DNA of 19,675 bases, taken from positions 223,642-243,316 of the forward strand of contig ML986606.1 in the NCBI GenBank assembly GCA_010094045.1, given 5' to 3'. The stretch comes from Lojkania enalia. Taxonomy: Eukaryota; Ascomycota; Dothideomycetes; Pleosporales. Shown piece after piece: positions 10,240 to 19,675 of this stretch (position 1 is its first letter; each line of letters begins with the position of its first letter). Made by a program: the position numbers and the translations under genes. The notes beneath the pieces are model-generated. The model searched no databases. It saw only the letters and a list, made by a program, of their open reading frames with translations, and was not told the origin of the DNA.

Positions 10240-11811
10240 GAATAGGACTACTAGGTTAGAAAAGATAATAACCTTTATATAAACTAATACTATCTAGTAT
10301 ATTTTAAAATAGTATAGATATTATATATTAAATAGTAATATAAAGCCTACTAAAAAAGAAAGGAAAATATAAGTATATAGCTAAGATAACTAAACGAAGA
10401 TAAAGTACTAGAAAACCCTATAAAATAAGAAGCTATAATAGAATAGGAAGTTATTAAATAAACTTAAAACTATATAGTATTTAAACTAGAACCTCTACTA
10501 CTTAAAGTATATATTAGAGGAAGACTATAGTATAAATATCTAGAACGGAAATACCTAAAATATATATCTATAAAAGAAGTAATAGCTTATTAGCTTAAGA
10601 CAACTTAACTATATAGAAATATAGGAGAATACTATTTTATAATACTAGAATAATATTATAGCTATAAAATATATATATTTATTAATAGTAGAGTAATAAA
10701 GAATTTTATAGCTAGTAACTATATCGCTAGAAAAGGAATACTTATAGTAATACTAGAACGACCCTATACAATCTAAATTATAGAGGGAAAAGACTTCTAG
10801 AAGAAAGTTATATATATTATAGAACTAGAAGAGTTTAAAATTCTAAGAATAACCTAATAAAAATAAATCTTCTAAATTATAAAAATTACCAACTATAATA
10901 TTATCCTAGAGATTCTATAGTTAAGAAAGGAAAATCCTTAGATAAACTAGTAAACGGGACGAATTATCCTTAAAAACTCTAGCTAGCTAGTTAAGAAACA
11001 ACTTACTATAATAGTAAAAAAAGTAGTAAAAGAATTATTCCTAATAGGAAATATATTATATAGTATATCTAAGGAATACTAATACTTAATAGAACAATTC
11101 TAAGAACTACTATAATACCTATCTAAATATAGAGAATACGATTATAAAATTAAATTATAACTAGGAAAAGAACCTAGATATAGACTAATATACAGCCTAA
11201 TACTAAGAGAAGTAGAGGTTCTAAAATAATATATAGACGAGTACCTAAAGAAAGAAATAATCTAAGAATTAAACTTACTAGTAGTATACCCTATACTCTT
11301 TATAAATAAGAAAGAAATAATAGATCTATAAATATATATTAATTATTATACTCTTAATAATATTATAATTAAAGATTAGTACCCTTTACTACTTATCTAT
11401 AACTTAAGAAACTAATTAAAGGAAGTTACTATCTTTATAAAATTAGACATCTAAAACGTATACTACTAGATCTATATTAAAAAAGAAGACGAATAGAAAA
11501 TAGTATTTAGAACGAAAAAGAAACTCTTTAAATACCTAGTTATACTATTTAGACTTACTAATATACTAGCTACCTTTTAAAAATAAATTAATAAAATACT
11601 AAGACCTTATTTTAAATAATTCTATATAGTATATTTAGACAACGTTCTTATATATTTAAAAATAAAGTAAGAATATAAGAAATATATCGAATAAGTACTA
11701 TATATATTATAAGTAGTAAAATTGTACTTTAAAGTAAAGAAATATAAATTCTATACTATATAAATAGACTACTTAGGATTTATTATTAAACTAGAACAAT
11801 TATAAATAAAC
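10240..11811 (+). pseudogene. Gypsy copy A protease and reverse transcriptase (3' half of split gag-pol)
   Basis: It continues in frame 1 from 4581. A linker leads to the protease, where FIDSGA reads as FINSRV at 10678-10695: the active Asp is Asn at 10684 and Gly is Arg, both explained by G to A changes. RT follows from about 11200: a PILFINKKE block (near 11290), an INYYTLNNIIIKDxYPLLLI block (a degraded DYRxLN...PLP), KLDI with the first catalytic Asp kept (11446), FRTKKKLFKYLVILF, and YLDN at 11632-11643, where the second Asp of YLDD is Asn. A YLGFII block near 11773 marks the RT/RNase H connection. The frame ends at 11811, where copy B starts. Stops lie at Gln/Trp positions. Confidence 0.88.
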
Positions 11812-12316
11812 TGTTATAAATACCCCTATAAGGATTCTTATACTAGACTTAATTAAAAGTTAGAACTCTATATAGCTAGAAGAATAAGACTAATATAAGA
11901 TATATAACGCGTTTAGTAACTTAGTTAACTAAGTAACTAAATAGGGAAGAAATAGTAAGGGAACTAAATTATATTTAATAACCTTACAATTCTAATCTTT
12001 ATAACTCTTTATAGTTAACTTAAATATTCTTTATATACTCTACTTATATACTTCTATTATAAGCCTATAAGAATAATCCTCTTATAATATATAATTACTT
12101 TTAGTTATTACCCTATCCTATACTTAGCTAATTAGAGGCTATTATACTTTAACTACCCTCGTAAAGCTAGAAGAAGTAAGACTAGTTAGACTACTATAGT
12201 TATAAGGAAAGAAATACCTTTAGTAAGTAATATAGGAAACTCACGTAAGCAGAATATTAGAATTAGCTAGTAAAGCTACCTCTTTAGAAGTAAATATAAT
12301 AACTATATTTATAAAA
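11812..12316 (+). repeat. Candidate 5' LTR plus leader of gypsy copy B
   Basis: Homologous to 2445-2982 but lacking A's 34-bp duplication. It opens with an intact TG. Bases before 11812 match RT coding sequence of copy A and show no similarity to the sequence before 2445, which supports 11812 as a true element boundary. Confidence 0.55.
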
Positions 12317-15305
12317 ATGCAGAATAAATTAATATAATAATAGAAATAGCTAGTTCTAGTAGATAAATAAATAAGAAGCCTAAAGAAGACTTAAAATAGC
12401 TTTTTTAAAATTCTTAAAGAAATATAAGAAATAGTTAATAGTAAGTAAGAAATAGAACTCGCGGGAATTATCTAGAAACTTAAGTAAGTTAAAAAAGCGC
12501 TACTAATAATATATTATTAATAATAAATTAAGTTAGTACTATTTAATAAGTTTAATAAAATTAGGTCTAAACTTAAAAAATTCCTAGTAGTAGTAAGGAT
12601 TCATATTAATACTAACCTAGATATTATCTAGTATAAGAATAAGAAAGTACTATTTATAAGAGTCTACCTAATAGGTAAACTACTTAACTAGTTCTAGTCC
12701 TTTCTAATAGATTTTAAGAAATATATAGAAGAATACTAGAAAAGTAAAACTAAGGTAATATTTATAAGCCTAATATACTTCTAATAGAAATTTAAACTAG
12801 CGTTTGGAGATATTAATAAAGTATAAGTAGTAGAAGATAGACTCTATAACCTAGTTTAATTAAAATCTATTACCTTATATATATTAAGTTTTTAACAGCT
12901 CTCGAATAAAGTTATATAAAACGACTATAATATAATAGTAAAATTCCGTAGAGAACTAAAAATAGAAATAAGAAGGGTAATAATATATATAGAATAACCT
13001 TAGAACTTAACGTTATACTTCTAACTAGTAAAAAGAATTAATAATAAACTATATTAGTTTAAAAATAAGAAAAGGTAGATATACTACTAAAGAGTACGCT
13101 TTTTAATAAAAGCTGCTAATATAGGCGGACCTATAAACCTAAGTACTACTAGAAAAAAGAAGCCTAAGCTATAGGTAACTTAAGAAAAGAAGACTTAGAA
13201 GAAAGATATTAAATACTATAATTATTAGAAACTAGAAAATATAGTAAAGGAATATAGAAGTAAAAAGAAAGAAAAGAAAAACTAGTCTATAGAAGATAAA
13301 CCGCAGGAAGTAGGTAAAGAAAAACTAGCTATAACTATAGAATATAGAACCCTATATTAGTCCTTCTATAATAAAGACGAATATTAAATATACTAACAAC
13401 TTAAAGAAGATATAGGATATTAGCTTTAGAAGAAAATACAACTTACAGCAATATAAGAATATATAAAAAGATAGCTAGAAGAAGTTTAAGAAGAATTAGA
13501 TAAGAACGAAGAAATAAACACCCTATTATAAATAGAAGAAGCTACTACTAAAGTACTAATACTTAAACTAGTACTTAGAGTATATTTTATATACTAATAA
13601 GGAATAATTAAGTATAAATAGAGAACCCTAGCTTCTATAACTACCTTATAAGAGGAACTATCTATAAAATTCTACGATAAGAATAGACTAGAATAAGATA
13701 TTATTAACGTTTATAAAGAATAGTAAAATACCTATTCTAGAGAAATCCGCTTCTTATACTTCTAAAAATAGATAGAAATAATAAAAGTAGTAGAAGGATA
13801 TCTTAGTATAATAGATTAGGATAAGGCTGTATATATAGTATAAAAAGCAGTAGTCTTCTTATAAAGTAAAGTACTAGTAAAGTACTAGGTACTAAAGGTA
13901 TTATGATATAAATAAGAATAGAACTACTAGGTTAAAAAAGACGATAACTCTTATATAAACTAATACTATCTAGTATATTTTAAGATAGTATAGATATTAT
14001 ATATTAAACGGTAATATAAAGCCTACTAAAAAAGAAAGGAAAATATAGGTATATAGCTAAGACAACTAAATAAAAACAAGGTACTAGAAAACCCTGTAAA
14101 ATAAAAAGCTATAATAGAATAAGAAGTTATTAAATAAACCTAAGACTATATAATATTTAAACTAGAACTTCTACTACCTAAAATATATATTAGAGGAAAA
14201 CTATAGTATAAATATCTAGAACGGAAATACCTAAAATATATATTTATAAAAGAAGTAATAGCCTATTAGCCTAAGATAACTTAATTATATAGAAATATAG
14301 GAGAATACTATTTTATAATACTAGAATAATATTATAGCTATAAGGTATATATACTTATTAATAGTAGAGTAATAAAGAATTTTATAGCTAGTAACTATAT
14401 TACTAGAAAAGGAATACCTATAGTATAATTAGAATAACTCTATATAATCTAAACTATAGAGAGAAAAGATTTCTAGAAGAAAGTTATATATATTATAGAA
14501 CTAGGAGAGTTTAAAATCCTAGAAATAACCTAATAAGAATAAATCTTCTAAATTATAGAAATTACTAACTATAATATTATCCTAAGGATTCTATAGTTAA
14601 GAAAGAAAAATTCTTAGATAAACTAGTAAATAAGATAAATTATCTTTAAAAACTCTAGCTAGCTAGTTAAAAAACAACTTACTATAATAGTAAAAGAAGT
14701 AGTAAAAGAATTATTCTAAATAGAAAATATATTATATAGTATATCTAAAGAATACTAATACTTAATAGAATAACTTTAAAAACTACTATAATATCTACCT
14801 AAATATAGAGAATATAATTATAAAATTAAATTATAATTAGAAAAAGAACCTAAATATAGACTAATATATAGTCTAATATTAAAGGAAGTAGAGGCTCTAG
14901 AATAATATATAGATAAGCATCTAAAGAAAGAAATAATCTAAGAATTAAGCTTACTAGTAGTATATTCTATACTCTTTATAAATAAGAAAGAAATAATAGA
15001 CCTATAAATATATATTAATTATTATACTCTTAATAATATTATAATTAAGGATTAGTACCCTTTACTACTTATCCGCGACTTAAGAGACTAATTAAAAGAA
15101 GTTACTATCTTTATAAAATTAGATATCTAAAACGTATACTACTAGATCTATATTAAAAAAGAAGATAAATAGAAAATAATATTTAGAATAAAAAAGAGAT
15201 TTTTTAAATATCTAATTATACTATTTAGACTTTCTAATATACTAGCTACTTTTTAAAAACAAATTAATAAGGTACTAAAACTTTATCTTAAATAATTCTA
15301 TATAG
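12317..15305 (+). pseudogene. Gypsy copy B gag-pol, broken before the RT active site
   Basis: Frame 2. The ATG at 12317 is kept and followed by Gln-Asn-Lys, which supports this start for the family. Gag domain lies at about 12575-13010. The zinc knuckle at 13214-13255 is more decayed than in A: all Cys codons read Tyr and the His position reads Asn. The linker is uninterrupted through the copia target near 13910. Protease reads INSRV, with Asp changed to Asn at 14360. RT has PILFINKKE (near 14970), INYYTLNN and KLDI (Asp 15122 kept), and ends at FYI before YxDD. As in A, Gag, protease and RT appear to share one frame, but numerous TAA/TAG codons close it. It serves as the empty-site and start-codon reference for copy A. 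Confidence 0.87.
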
Positions 15306-15587
15306 GCTAGTAGATAAGTATAAATTAAGTTAGAGTTAGAGTCTTATGTAAATAGAGTAGGATTAAAATTAGAGTCTTACTAATTAGCTTAGAGTATAGG
15401 TAGAGTTAGGGTAGCTACTTAGTAATAGAGTATAGATTAAAATAGGGTTATATAGACTGGGTTTCCTTAGAGTCTAACTAATTAGTATACTTTAGAAAGT
15501 AGCTTAGTAAGAGTATATATAGTATAATATTCTAGGCTTTATTATAGCTATTTATTATAAATTAGACTAATCTCGCTTTATTAGATT
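15306..15587. other. Unassigned 282-bp piece between gypsy B and hAT-2, possibly LTR-derived
   Basis: No gene seen. It contains repeated TTAGAGT words: agagttagagtctta near 15337, then ttagagtctta near 15370, with further ttagagt/agagtta variants to about 15475. It also has a TATA-like run followed by aatattctagg near 15515-15535. The composition (short G-containing repeats, central TATA) resembles an LTR of a different element, but no partner copy lies in the window, so this is only a suggestion. Confidence 0.35.
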
Positions 15588-15630
15588 CTAGAGTAGTATA
15601 CTATAGTATATTATAGACTATAGTAGTATA
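15588..15630 (+). repeat. Terminal inverted repeat of hAT-2, low-coordinate end
   Basis: It starts ctagagtagtata and is the reverse complement of 18779-18821 at 40 of 43 positions. Of the three differences two are transitions and one is G/C. It lies at the 3' end of the minus-strand transposase. Confidence 0.82.
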
Positions 15631-15721
15631 CTTCTTAACTATTAATCTTATATAGCTTAATCTAATATAATAATATATTTATAATAGTAATTTATTATAT
15701 AAACTATAGAGGTTTATAAAT

Positions 15722-18228
15722 TTCTTAATAAATATACTTTTATAGTAGCTCCTTATTAATAATAGTATTAGGATTAATATTCTCCTAGTTAATCTTCTAG
15801 TTAATCTCTAGTTCTTTATTATATACCTAGGCTAGAAGTTTAAAGAGATCCGTAACCTTATTAGCGCTATAAAGAAAGCTTAGCTTATTAGTATCTTAAG
15901 CCTCTATAGTCCAGCATACCTCTTTAATATAATAGTTCTCTCCGCTTATTATATATTTTAGAAATATAATATCCCGGATTCTCTATATAGTAAAGTAATA
16001 TCTCTTATCTTTAATTATATTTCTAGTAGTATTAAAAACCCGTTTAATATTAACTTTTATAATCTATATTAGAAGAATATTCTTTATAACCTGAATAAGC
16101 TGTAGATATTAATATTTATTTACTCTCTACCAGCCTAATATATTAAAGTTACAACCTCGAATAGAAGGTATATTTAGATAACTTTCTCCTTCTTAATAAG
16201 TTAGTCCTTTCTCTTCTTCCTCTAACTCTCCCTCTCCCTCTCCCTCTCCTATATTACTTAGATCCTAGCCTAGAAAACTTAAGAAACTACTTAAGAATAA
16301 ATATTATAGAGATAGTTTATAAAACTACTTATTACTTTATATCTATTAAGGTCGAGGTATTATAAATAAAATATAGCCTAGTATATCCTTATTATAGTAA
16401 TTAAGATATTTAAGGAATTGTTGGTAATAGGTTTCCCTATACTAAGAGTCCTAAGTCTTATCCTATAGTTATAATTAGAAGCTAATATAATAAATAGCTA
16501 TAATAAAAGTACTTTATATACTATAAACTTTTAGGATAGATCTAAAATTATTATATAGTTAAATAAGTAACTATACTTTATATCTATTTTTAAGTAGTAT
16601 TTACTTAATTTAGATCAACCCTTCTCTACTATAACTCTTACTACTATTAGCTAATCTAAATTACTCTCTATATCTTTAGCTAAATCCCTATTAATATTAT
16701 CTAGAAAATTAAAGAGCCTATTATATATTTACTAAATATATTAGATTTAAAGCTTTATATTCTTACTAAGTACTTTAGTTACCCTTTTAAAATTGTTAAG
16801 TAGATCTATAATTAGTATTAAATAGTACTATTTAGTAGTAGATAGTTAAAGTTGCTAGAGATTATAGAAATCTACCTTAATATTCTTATTATTACCAGAT
16901 CTCTAAGTAGAGATCTTTAAGTTAATTTTATATTAAAGCTAGTTATTAATATATTATTTAAGATCTACTACTTAGTTATATATATTAAATATTAAATTCT
17001 ATTAAGTTAGGATATTTCTTATTATAGATAATTAGTACTTAAGTAGTAGGGAGCTTTATAAAATAATAAAACGTTTATAGCGCTGTAGTAATTAATTAAT
17101 TACTTTATAAATAGCTTAAATTTAACTAGAAATTAGTATATAATAACTATAATAACTAACTATAATAAAAAGCTATATTTTATAAAGAGAATTTAGAATA
17201 GAAACTTATATCTAGATTTTATTTATATTATATTACTATAAAGTTACTCTATCTCCTATCTCTTCGGGGGGTATAAGCTTAAGATAGTAAATAATTTCCT
17301 AAATAATAAGATTGATAATATAAGTAAGGTATAGAATTATATTCTCCTTATAGTTCTATTTAATACTATTTTCGCGTAGTTTCTCTTATATTATATATAT
17401 AAGTATACTATTATTAGTAGTATTATTATAGGTAGTTACTAGTAATTATTATTATATATTTATATTTAATAGAATATATAGTACTTCTATTATTATAGAA
17501 GTACTAGTATAGTTTTCTTAAATAGAAATAAAATTAAGTAGTTTCTCGTAAAACTCCTAGTTCTGATTAATATAGTACCCTTTTATTATAAGAAAACTAA
17601 GGTAGTTCTTTATAGACTAGATATTAAACGTAATTAATATCTTTATACTTTAGCTAAAGTTATATAAAAGAGAGAACTAAACTACTATAACCTTATACTT
17701 AAATAGCTCTATAAAACTAAATTAGCTAATTAATATAGTATCTAGTTAGAAGAACTAAACGAATTGTTAAAAGGATAGATAATCTACTATTTAAAAAGAC
17801 TAGTTATTATTAATAATAATATAGACTAGTTTATACTTAAAGATACTAGTAGAGTATAATAGTATAATTAGATTTTTATTATTAGAAGGTCTAGTTATAG
17901 GTATATAGAACCTATTATACTTAGGAGCTAGAGTTTTTAGATAAGCCTAGGATTTAAGGTAATTTATTAGATACTTTATACTATTATAATTCTTATTTAA
18001 ATATATAAGTTAAAAGCTATAGTAGTAATAAAATATAAATAGGCAACTATCTAGAAATTATACAGCTTCCCTAAATTATCTCTAGATCTTATTATAATAA
18101 GTAGCTAAATTCTACCTTAATTTATTAAGTATATTTAAAGAATCTTAAACTTATAGTATTAATTCTTACTATACTATCTATATATTAATAAGCTCTATTA
18201 CCTCCTACCTATCTTCTTCATCCCCTAT
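15722..18228 (-). pseudogene. hAT-2 transposase (Ac/Tol2-like style), RIP-degraded
   Basis: Minus-strand frame from an ATA at 18226-18228 (likely ATG; next residues Gly-Asp-Glu-Glu-Asp). The N-terminal part, about 18080-17930, has spaced Cys/His-derived codons suggesting a BED zinc finger. The RNase H-like fold follows: ITFNIxS with catalytic Asp changed to Asn at 17623-17625, then NxEFYEKLLNF, then a degraded TxDNAxNN near 17410-17433 (Asp to Asn at 17425-17427). Middle blocks include KLSKYYLKID and ILDLS-KF near 16540-16600. The C-terminal dimerisation domain reads ILGW, then VNIKRVFNTTRNI (16016-16054). Codons upstream of about 16450 and downstream of about 16260 are in different frames, so an indel or lost intron lies between. 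An acidic Gly-Glu repeat sits at 16226-16249. Natural stop uncertain (about 15722). Family assignment strong. Confidence 0.85.
16226..16249. repeat. Hexanucleotide repeat (ctctcc)4
   Basis: Four perfect 6-bp units. On the minus strand they encode alternating Gly-Glu just before the dimerisation domain of the hAT-2 transposase, followed by a run of Glu. The tract has no CpA or TpG, so RIP could not alter it and it stands out as a GC-rich patch. Six-base units would expand without changing frame. Confidence 0.85.
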
Positions 18229-18438
18229 CCGCAGATATATAATTAGCTAATAAGTTTCTTAGAAACTTTAATAAGAAATTGATAGAGCGTTAATCACAAG
18301 ATACTAGATTTATATTAGTATTAATATAACTATAATAAAACGCTATAATAAAGAATAGTAGAAATATTATAATATTACAGGTATATAAGGAGTTAAGATT
18401 AACAATCAAAAGTATCTAGCTATAAATTATATTTATAG

Positions 18439-18508
<70 letters not shown>
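18439..18508. repeat. Trinucleotide microsatellite (cta)n, 70 bp
   Basis: An uninterrupted period-3 tract of about 23 units, inside hAT-2 and upstream of its transposase start. Every unit is TA-containing and lacks CpA/TpG. It may have expanded as CTA after RIP, or may be a converted (CTG)n/(CAG)n tract, since RIP would turn every CTG into CTA. Confidence 0.95.
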
Positions 18509-18778
18509 ATATATATAAAACCCTAGTAAAATAGTAGTATATTATACTATTATATTAAGTATTTATTTTTAGAAATAATAGGTTTTATTATTAAACAGTA
18601 TACTAATACTATACTCCTAGTAGTATATAGGAGTCTACTATAGTATATTATAGAACGTTGTAGTTTAGAAAATACTATAAAGTATAGTTAATTACTATTA
18701 TTTAACGTATTATAATATACTGCAAGATACTATAGTATATTACCTAGAATCTAATAACTACTCTAGTCTATTTTATAA
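18509..18778. other. Subterminal region of hAT-2
   Basis: Non-coding 270 bp between the microsatellite and the inverted repeat. It contains two actatagtatatta words, a near-palindrome of about 20 bp at 18614-18633 (ctcctag...ataggag), and several tatactat-type words. This layout suits transposase-binding subterminal repeats. Confidence 0.55.
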
Positions 18779-18821
18779 TATACTACTATAGTCTATAATA
18801 TAGTATAATATACTATTCTAG
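18779..18821 (-). repeat. Terminal inverted repeat of hAT-2, high-coordinate end
   Basis: It ends with tactattctag and pairs with 15588-15630. It lies upstream (5') of the minus-strand transposase. The sequence after it, ttaattaag, gives no clear target duplication. Confidence 0.82.
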
Positions 18822-18884
18822 TTAATTAAGTTTATATATATAGAGAAGTAGTATAAATAAAATTTATATAGTATTAGAGAAGTA

Positions 18885-19675
18885 TATTAGATTTTCTTCT
18901 ACTAACTACTAGTAGTAAGAGCTAAGCTAATTCTTATTTATTAAAGTATTATTATCTAAGAAACTATTAAAGTTAGTTATATCTTTATCTAAAAGGCCCT
19001 TAAAAGTACTATTTAACTTTTTACTTAATATCTTATACTTATCCTTATATTATATAAGCTTAGCCTTAATTTTAGAGTTATTATTAACCTCCTCTTTATA
19101 CTTATCACTTTTAATACCCTTAATATAGGGTAAGTTCGAATTAAGAATAAGATTATTATTAAATTAATTATATACTAATAGAGGTTCTTAATATTTAGAG
19201 TAGTAATTAGTATATATCTATAATAAATAGATATAATAAAAATATAATAAACTTACTTCTACTCTAGCTCTAAGACTATAACTAACTCTTCTTTAGATAG
19301 TCCTTTAATAAACTCTTACTATTTATTTTAAGCATCTTTACTTTTAAAACTATTATTTTATAGTTTAAAAAGGCTATCTTAGTATATCTTATATATAACC
19401 TTCTATACAGCCCCTCTAGAGCTATATACCCGTAATAGACTATAAGCTAATTCTTATATAATAGATATATCTTTCTCTTAACTAGTAGCCTTTAATAGAA
19501 CTACTTGGTAATATCTAAAGCTAATCTCTTAGTTAATATACTCCTATTTTAAGTAAATAGCTTTTAGCCTTACCTCTAATTAATTATCTATTTACTTATA
19601 AGTATATATATATATAATAAATAACTATAATAACTTACTAGACTTATAATTATTAAAGTACTTCTCTACTATAGC
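18885..19675 (-). pseudogene. Unidentified coding-like remnant, possibly two exons
   Basis: Not recognised. On the minus strand, 19675-19257 reads as a mostly open Lys/Leu/Glu-rich protein with scattered TAG/TAA, ending with an acidic segment (GLSKEELVIVLELE). It then meets a good 5' splice consensus, gtaagt, at 19251-19256. After an AT-rich gap with a ctaat branch-like word, a second open stretch (about 19140-18885) is strongly hydrophilic, Lys/Asp/Asn-rich, with a few stops. Coding is suggested by stop density well below the neighbouring frames, and by stops being TAA/TAG only. It runs off the window, so the start is unseen. It could be an accessory transposon ORF or a RIP-hit host gene copy; neither is shown. 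The 18822-18884 lead-in has nothing identifiable. Confidence 0.4.

Larger units (their letters stand above)
2445..11811 (+). mobile_element. Gypsy (Ty3)-like retrotransposon copy A, interrupted by the copia element
   Basis: Copy A runs 2445-4581 and resumes at 10240-11811, about 3.7 kb once the copia insertion and duplicated target are removed. Order is LTR/leader, Gag, zinc knuckle, long linker, protease, RT. It starts with TATTATA (2445), matching TGTTATA at the start of copy B, so the canonical LTR 5' TG appears RIP-mutated to TA. It ends within the RT/RNase H connection, where copy B begins; integrase, most of RNase H and a 3' LTR are missing. Copies A and B align through their whole shared length with transitions predominating (bases 3241-3300 of A differ from 12575-12634 of B at five sites, all transitions). 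Confidence 0.85.
11812..15305 (+). mobile_element. Gypsy (Ty3)-like retrotransposon copy B, 3'-truncated
   Basis: Same family and orientation as copy A, head to tail with it. It begins TGTTATA at 11812, inside A's RT/RNase H region, and runs through leader, Gag, protease and RT. The last base shared with A is about 15305, a few codons before YxDD. It retains the uninterrupted site that copia hit in A. Either B inserted into A as a nested element and its 3' part plus the rest of A were later deleted, or the two arose by rearrangement of a longer array. No 3' LTR or target duplication is left to decide between these. Confidence 0.82.
15588..18821 (-). mobile_element. hAT DNA transposon (hAT-2) with terminal inverted repeats
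   Basis: A 3.23-kb element bounded by 43-bp inverted repeats and carrying a minus-strand transposase of the hAT superfamily. A 14-mer, actatagtatatta, occurs at 15600-15613 within the low-coordinate inverted repeat and twice near the other end (18637-18650 and 18729-18742), as expected of subterminal transposase-binding repeats. No convincing 8-bp target duplication is visible next to the repeats (attagatt versus ttaattaa), so the exact ends may be off by a few bases or the duplication is decayed. Its transposase differs in motif style from the hAT remnant at 1-1526, so these are two lineages. Confidence 0.82.

Noticed and set aside
4582..10240. Copia insertion keeping the gypsy reading frame as a sign of a functional fusion.
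   Set aside because: Insertion plus duplication is 5658 bp, a multiple of three by chance (one in three); LTRs and stops would block any fusion.
2983..15305. In-frame TAG/TAA at conserved Trp/Gln positions could suggest a reassigned genetic code.
   Set aside because: The same codons stand for Trp, Gln and Arg at different places, catalytic Asp codons have become Asn, and start ATG has become ATA. Mutation of CpA/TpG explains all of these; a code change does not.
18439..18508. CRISPR or satellite array.
   Set aside because: It is a simple 3-bp microsatellite without spacers.
15580..18829. An 8-bp target-site duplication around hAT-2.
   Set aside because: attagatt and ttaattaa, and shifts of one base, match too poorly to claim.
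1..19675. Mitochondrial origin because of the extreme AT content.
   Set aside because: The content is nested nuclear LTR retrotransposons and hAT elements with transition-only divergence; no mitochondrial genes, tRNAs or rRNAs are seen.
1..19675. Centromere-like AT-rich DNA.
   Set aside because: RIPed retrotransposon clusters do occur in fungal centromeres, but nothing in the sequence separates that from ordinary AT-rich repeat blocks; chromatin data would be needed.

Overview
The window looks like a piece of a filamentous ascomycete (Pezizomycotina) nuclear genome: a gene-free, very AT-rich block of old transposons that has been through heavy repeat-induced point mutation (RIP). CpA and TpG are scarce and TpA is everywhere. 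Coding frames can be followed for kilobases, but they carry many TAA/TAG codons (very few TGA), and these fall where the protein families have Trp, Gln or Arg. Duplicated segments differ almost only by C/T and G/A transitions. I see no intact host gene, tRNA, rRNA or CRISPR array.

Layout. (1) 1-1526, plus strand: remnant of a hAT transposase of the Restless-like fungal type, entering from the left edge, with one internal frame change. (2) 1527-2444: unassigned AT-rich sequence. (3) 2445-11811: gypsy-like (Ty3) retrotransposon copy A, with LTR/leader, Gag (zinc knuckle), protease and reverse transcriptase (RT). It is split by (4) a complete copia-like (Ty1) element at 4582-10234. That element has two 204-bp LTRs, a 5-bp target duplication (aataa), a primer-binding site matching the anticodon arm of initiator tRNA-Met, one gag-pol frame with protease, integrase, RT and RNase H, and a G-rich polypurine tract. 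(5) 11812-15305: gypsy copy B of the same family. It begins at the same LTR-like start inside the RT/RNase H region of copy A and breaks off just before the RT YxDD box. (6) 15306-15587: short unassigned, possibly LTR-derived piece. (7) 15588-18821: a second, different hAT element on the minus strand with 43-bp terminal inverted repeats (40/43 matching), a degenerate transposase, and two simple repeats. (8) 18822-19675: a minus-strand, coding-like remnant that I cannot name.

Order of events (inference): gypsy A landed first. Copy B joined or inserted into it and lost its 3' end, and copia inserted into A's gag-pol linker. RIP then acted on everything, changing start codons (ATG to ATA), catalytic Asp to Asn, and Trp/Gln codons to stops. 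None of these elements can be autonomous now. The window records genome defence acting on nested transposons. I did not find a convincing new functional system, but several structural details are worth checking.
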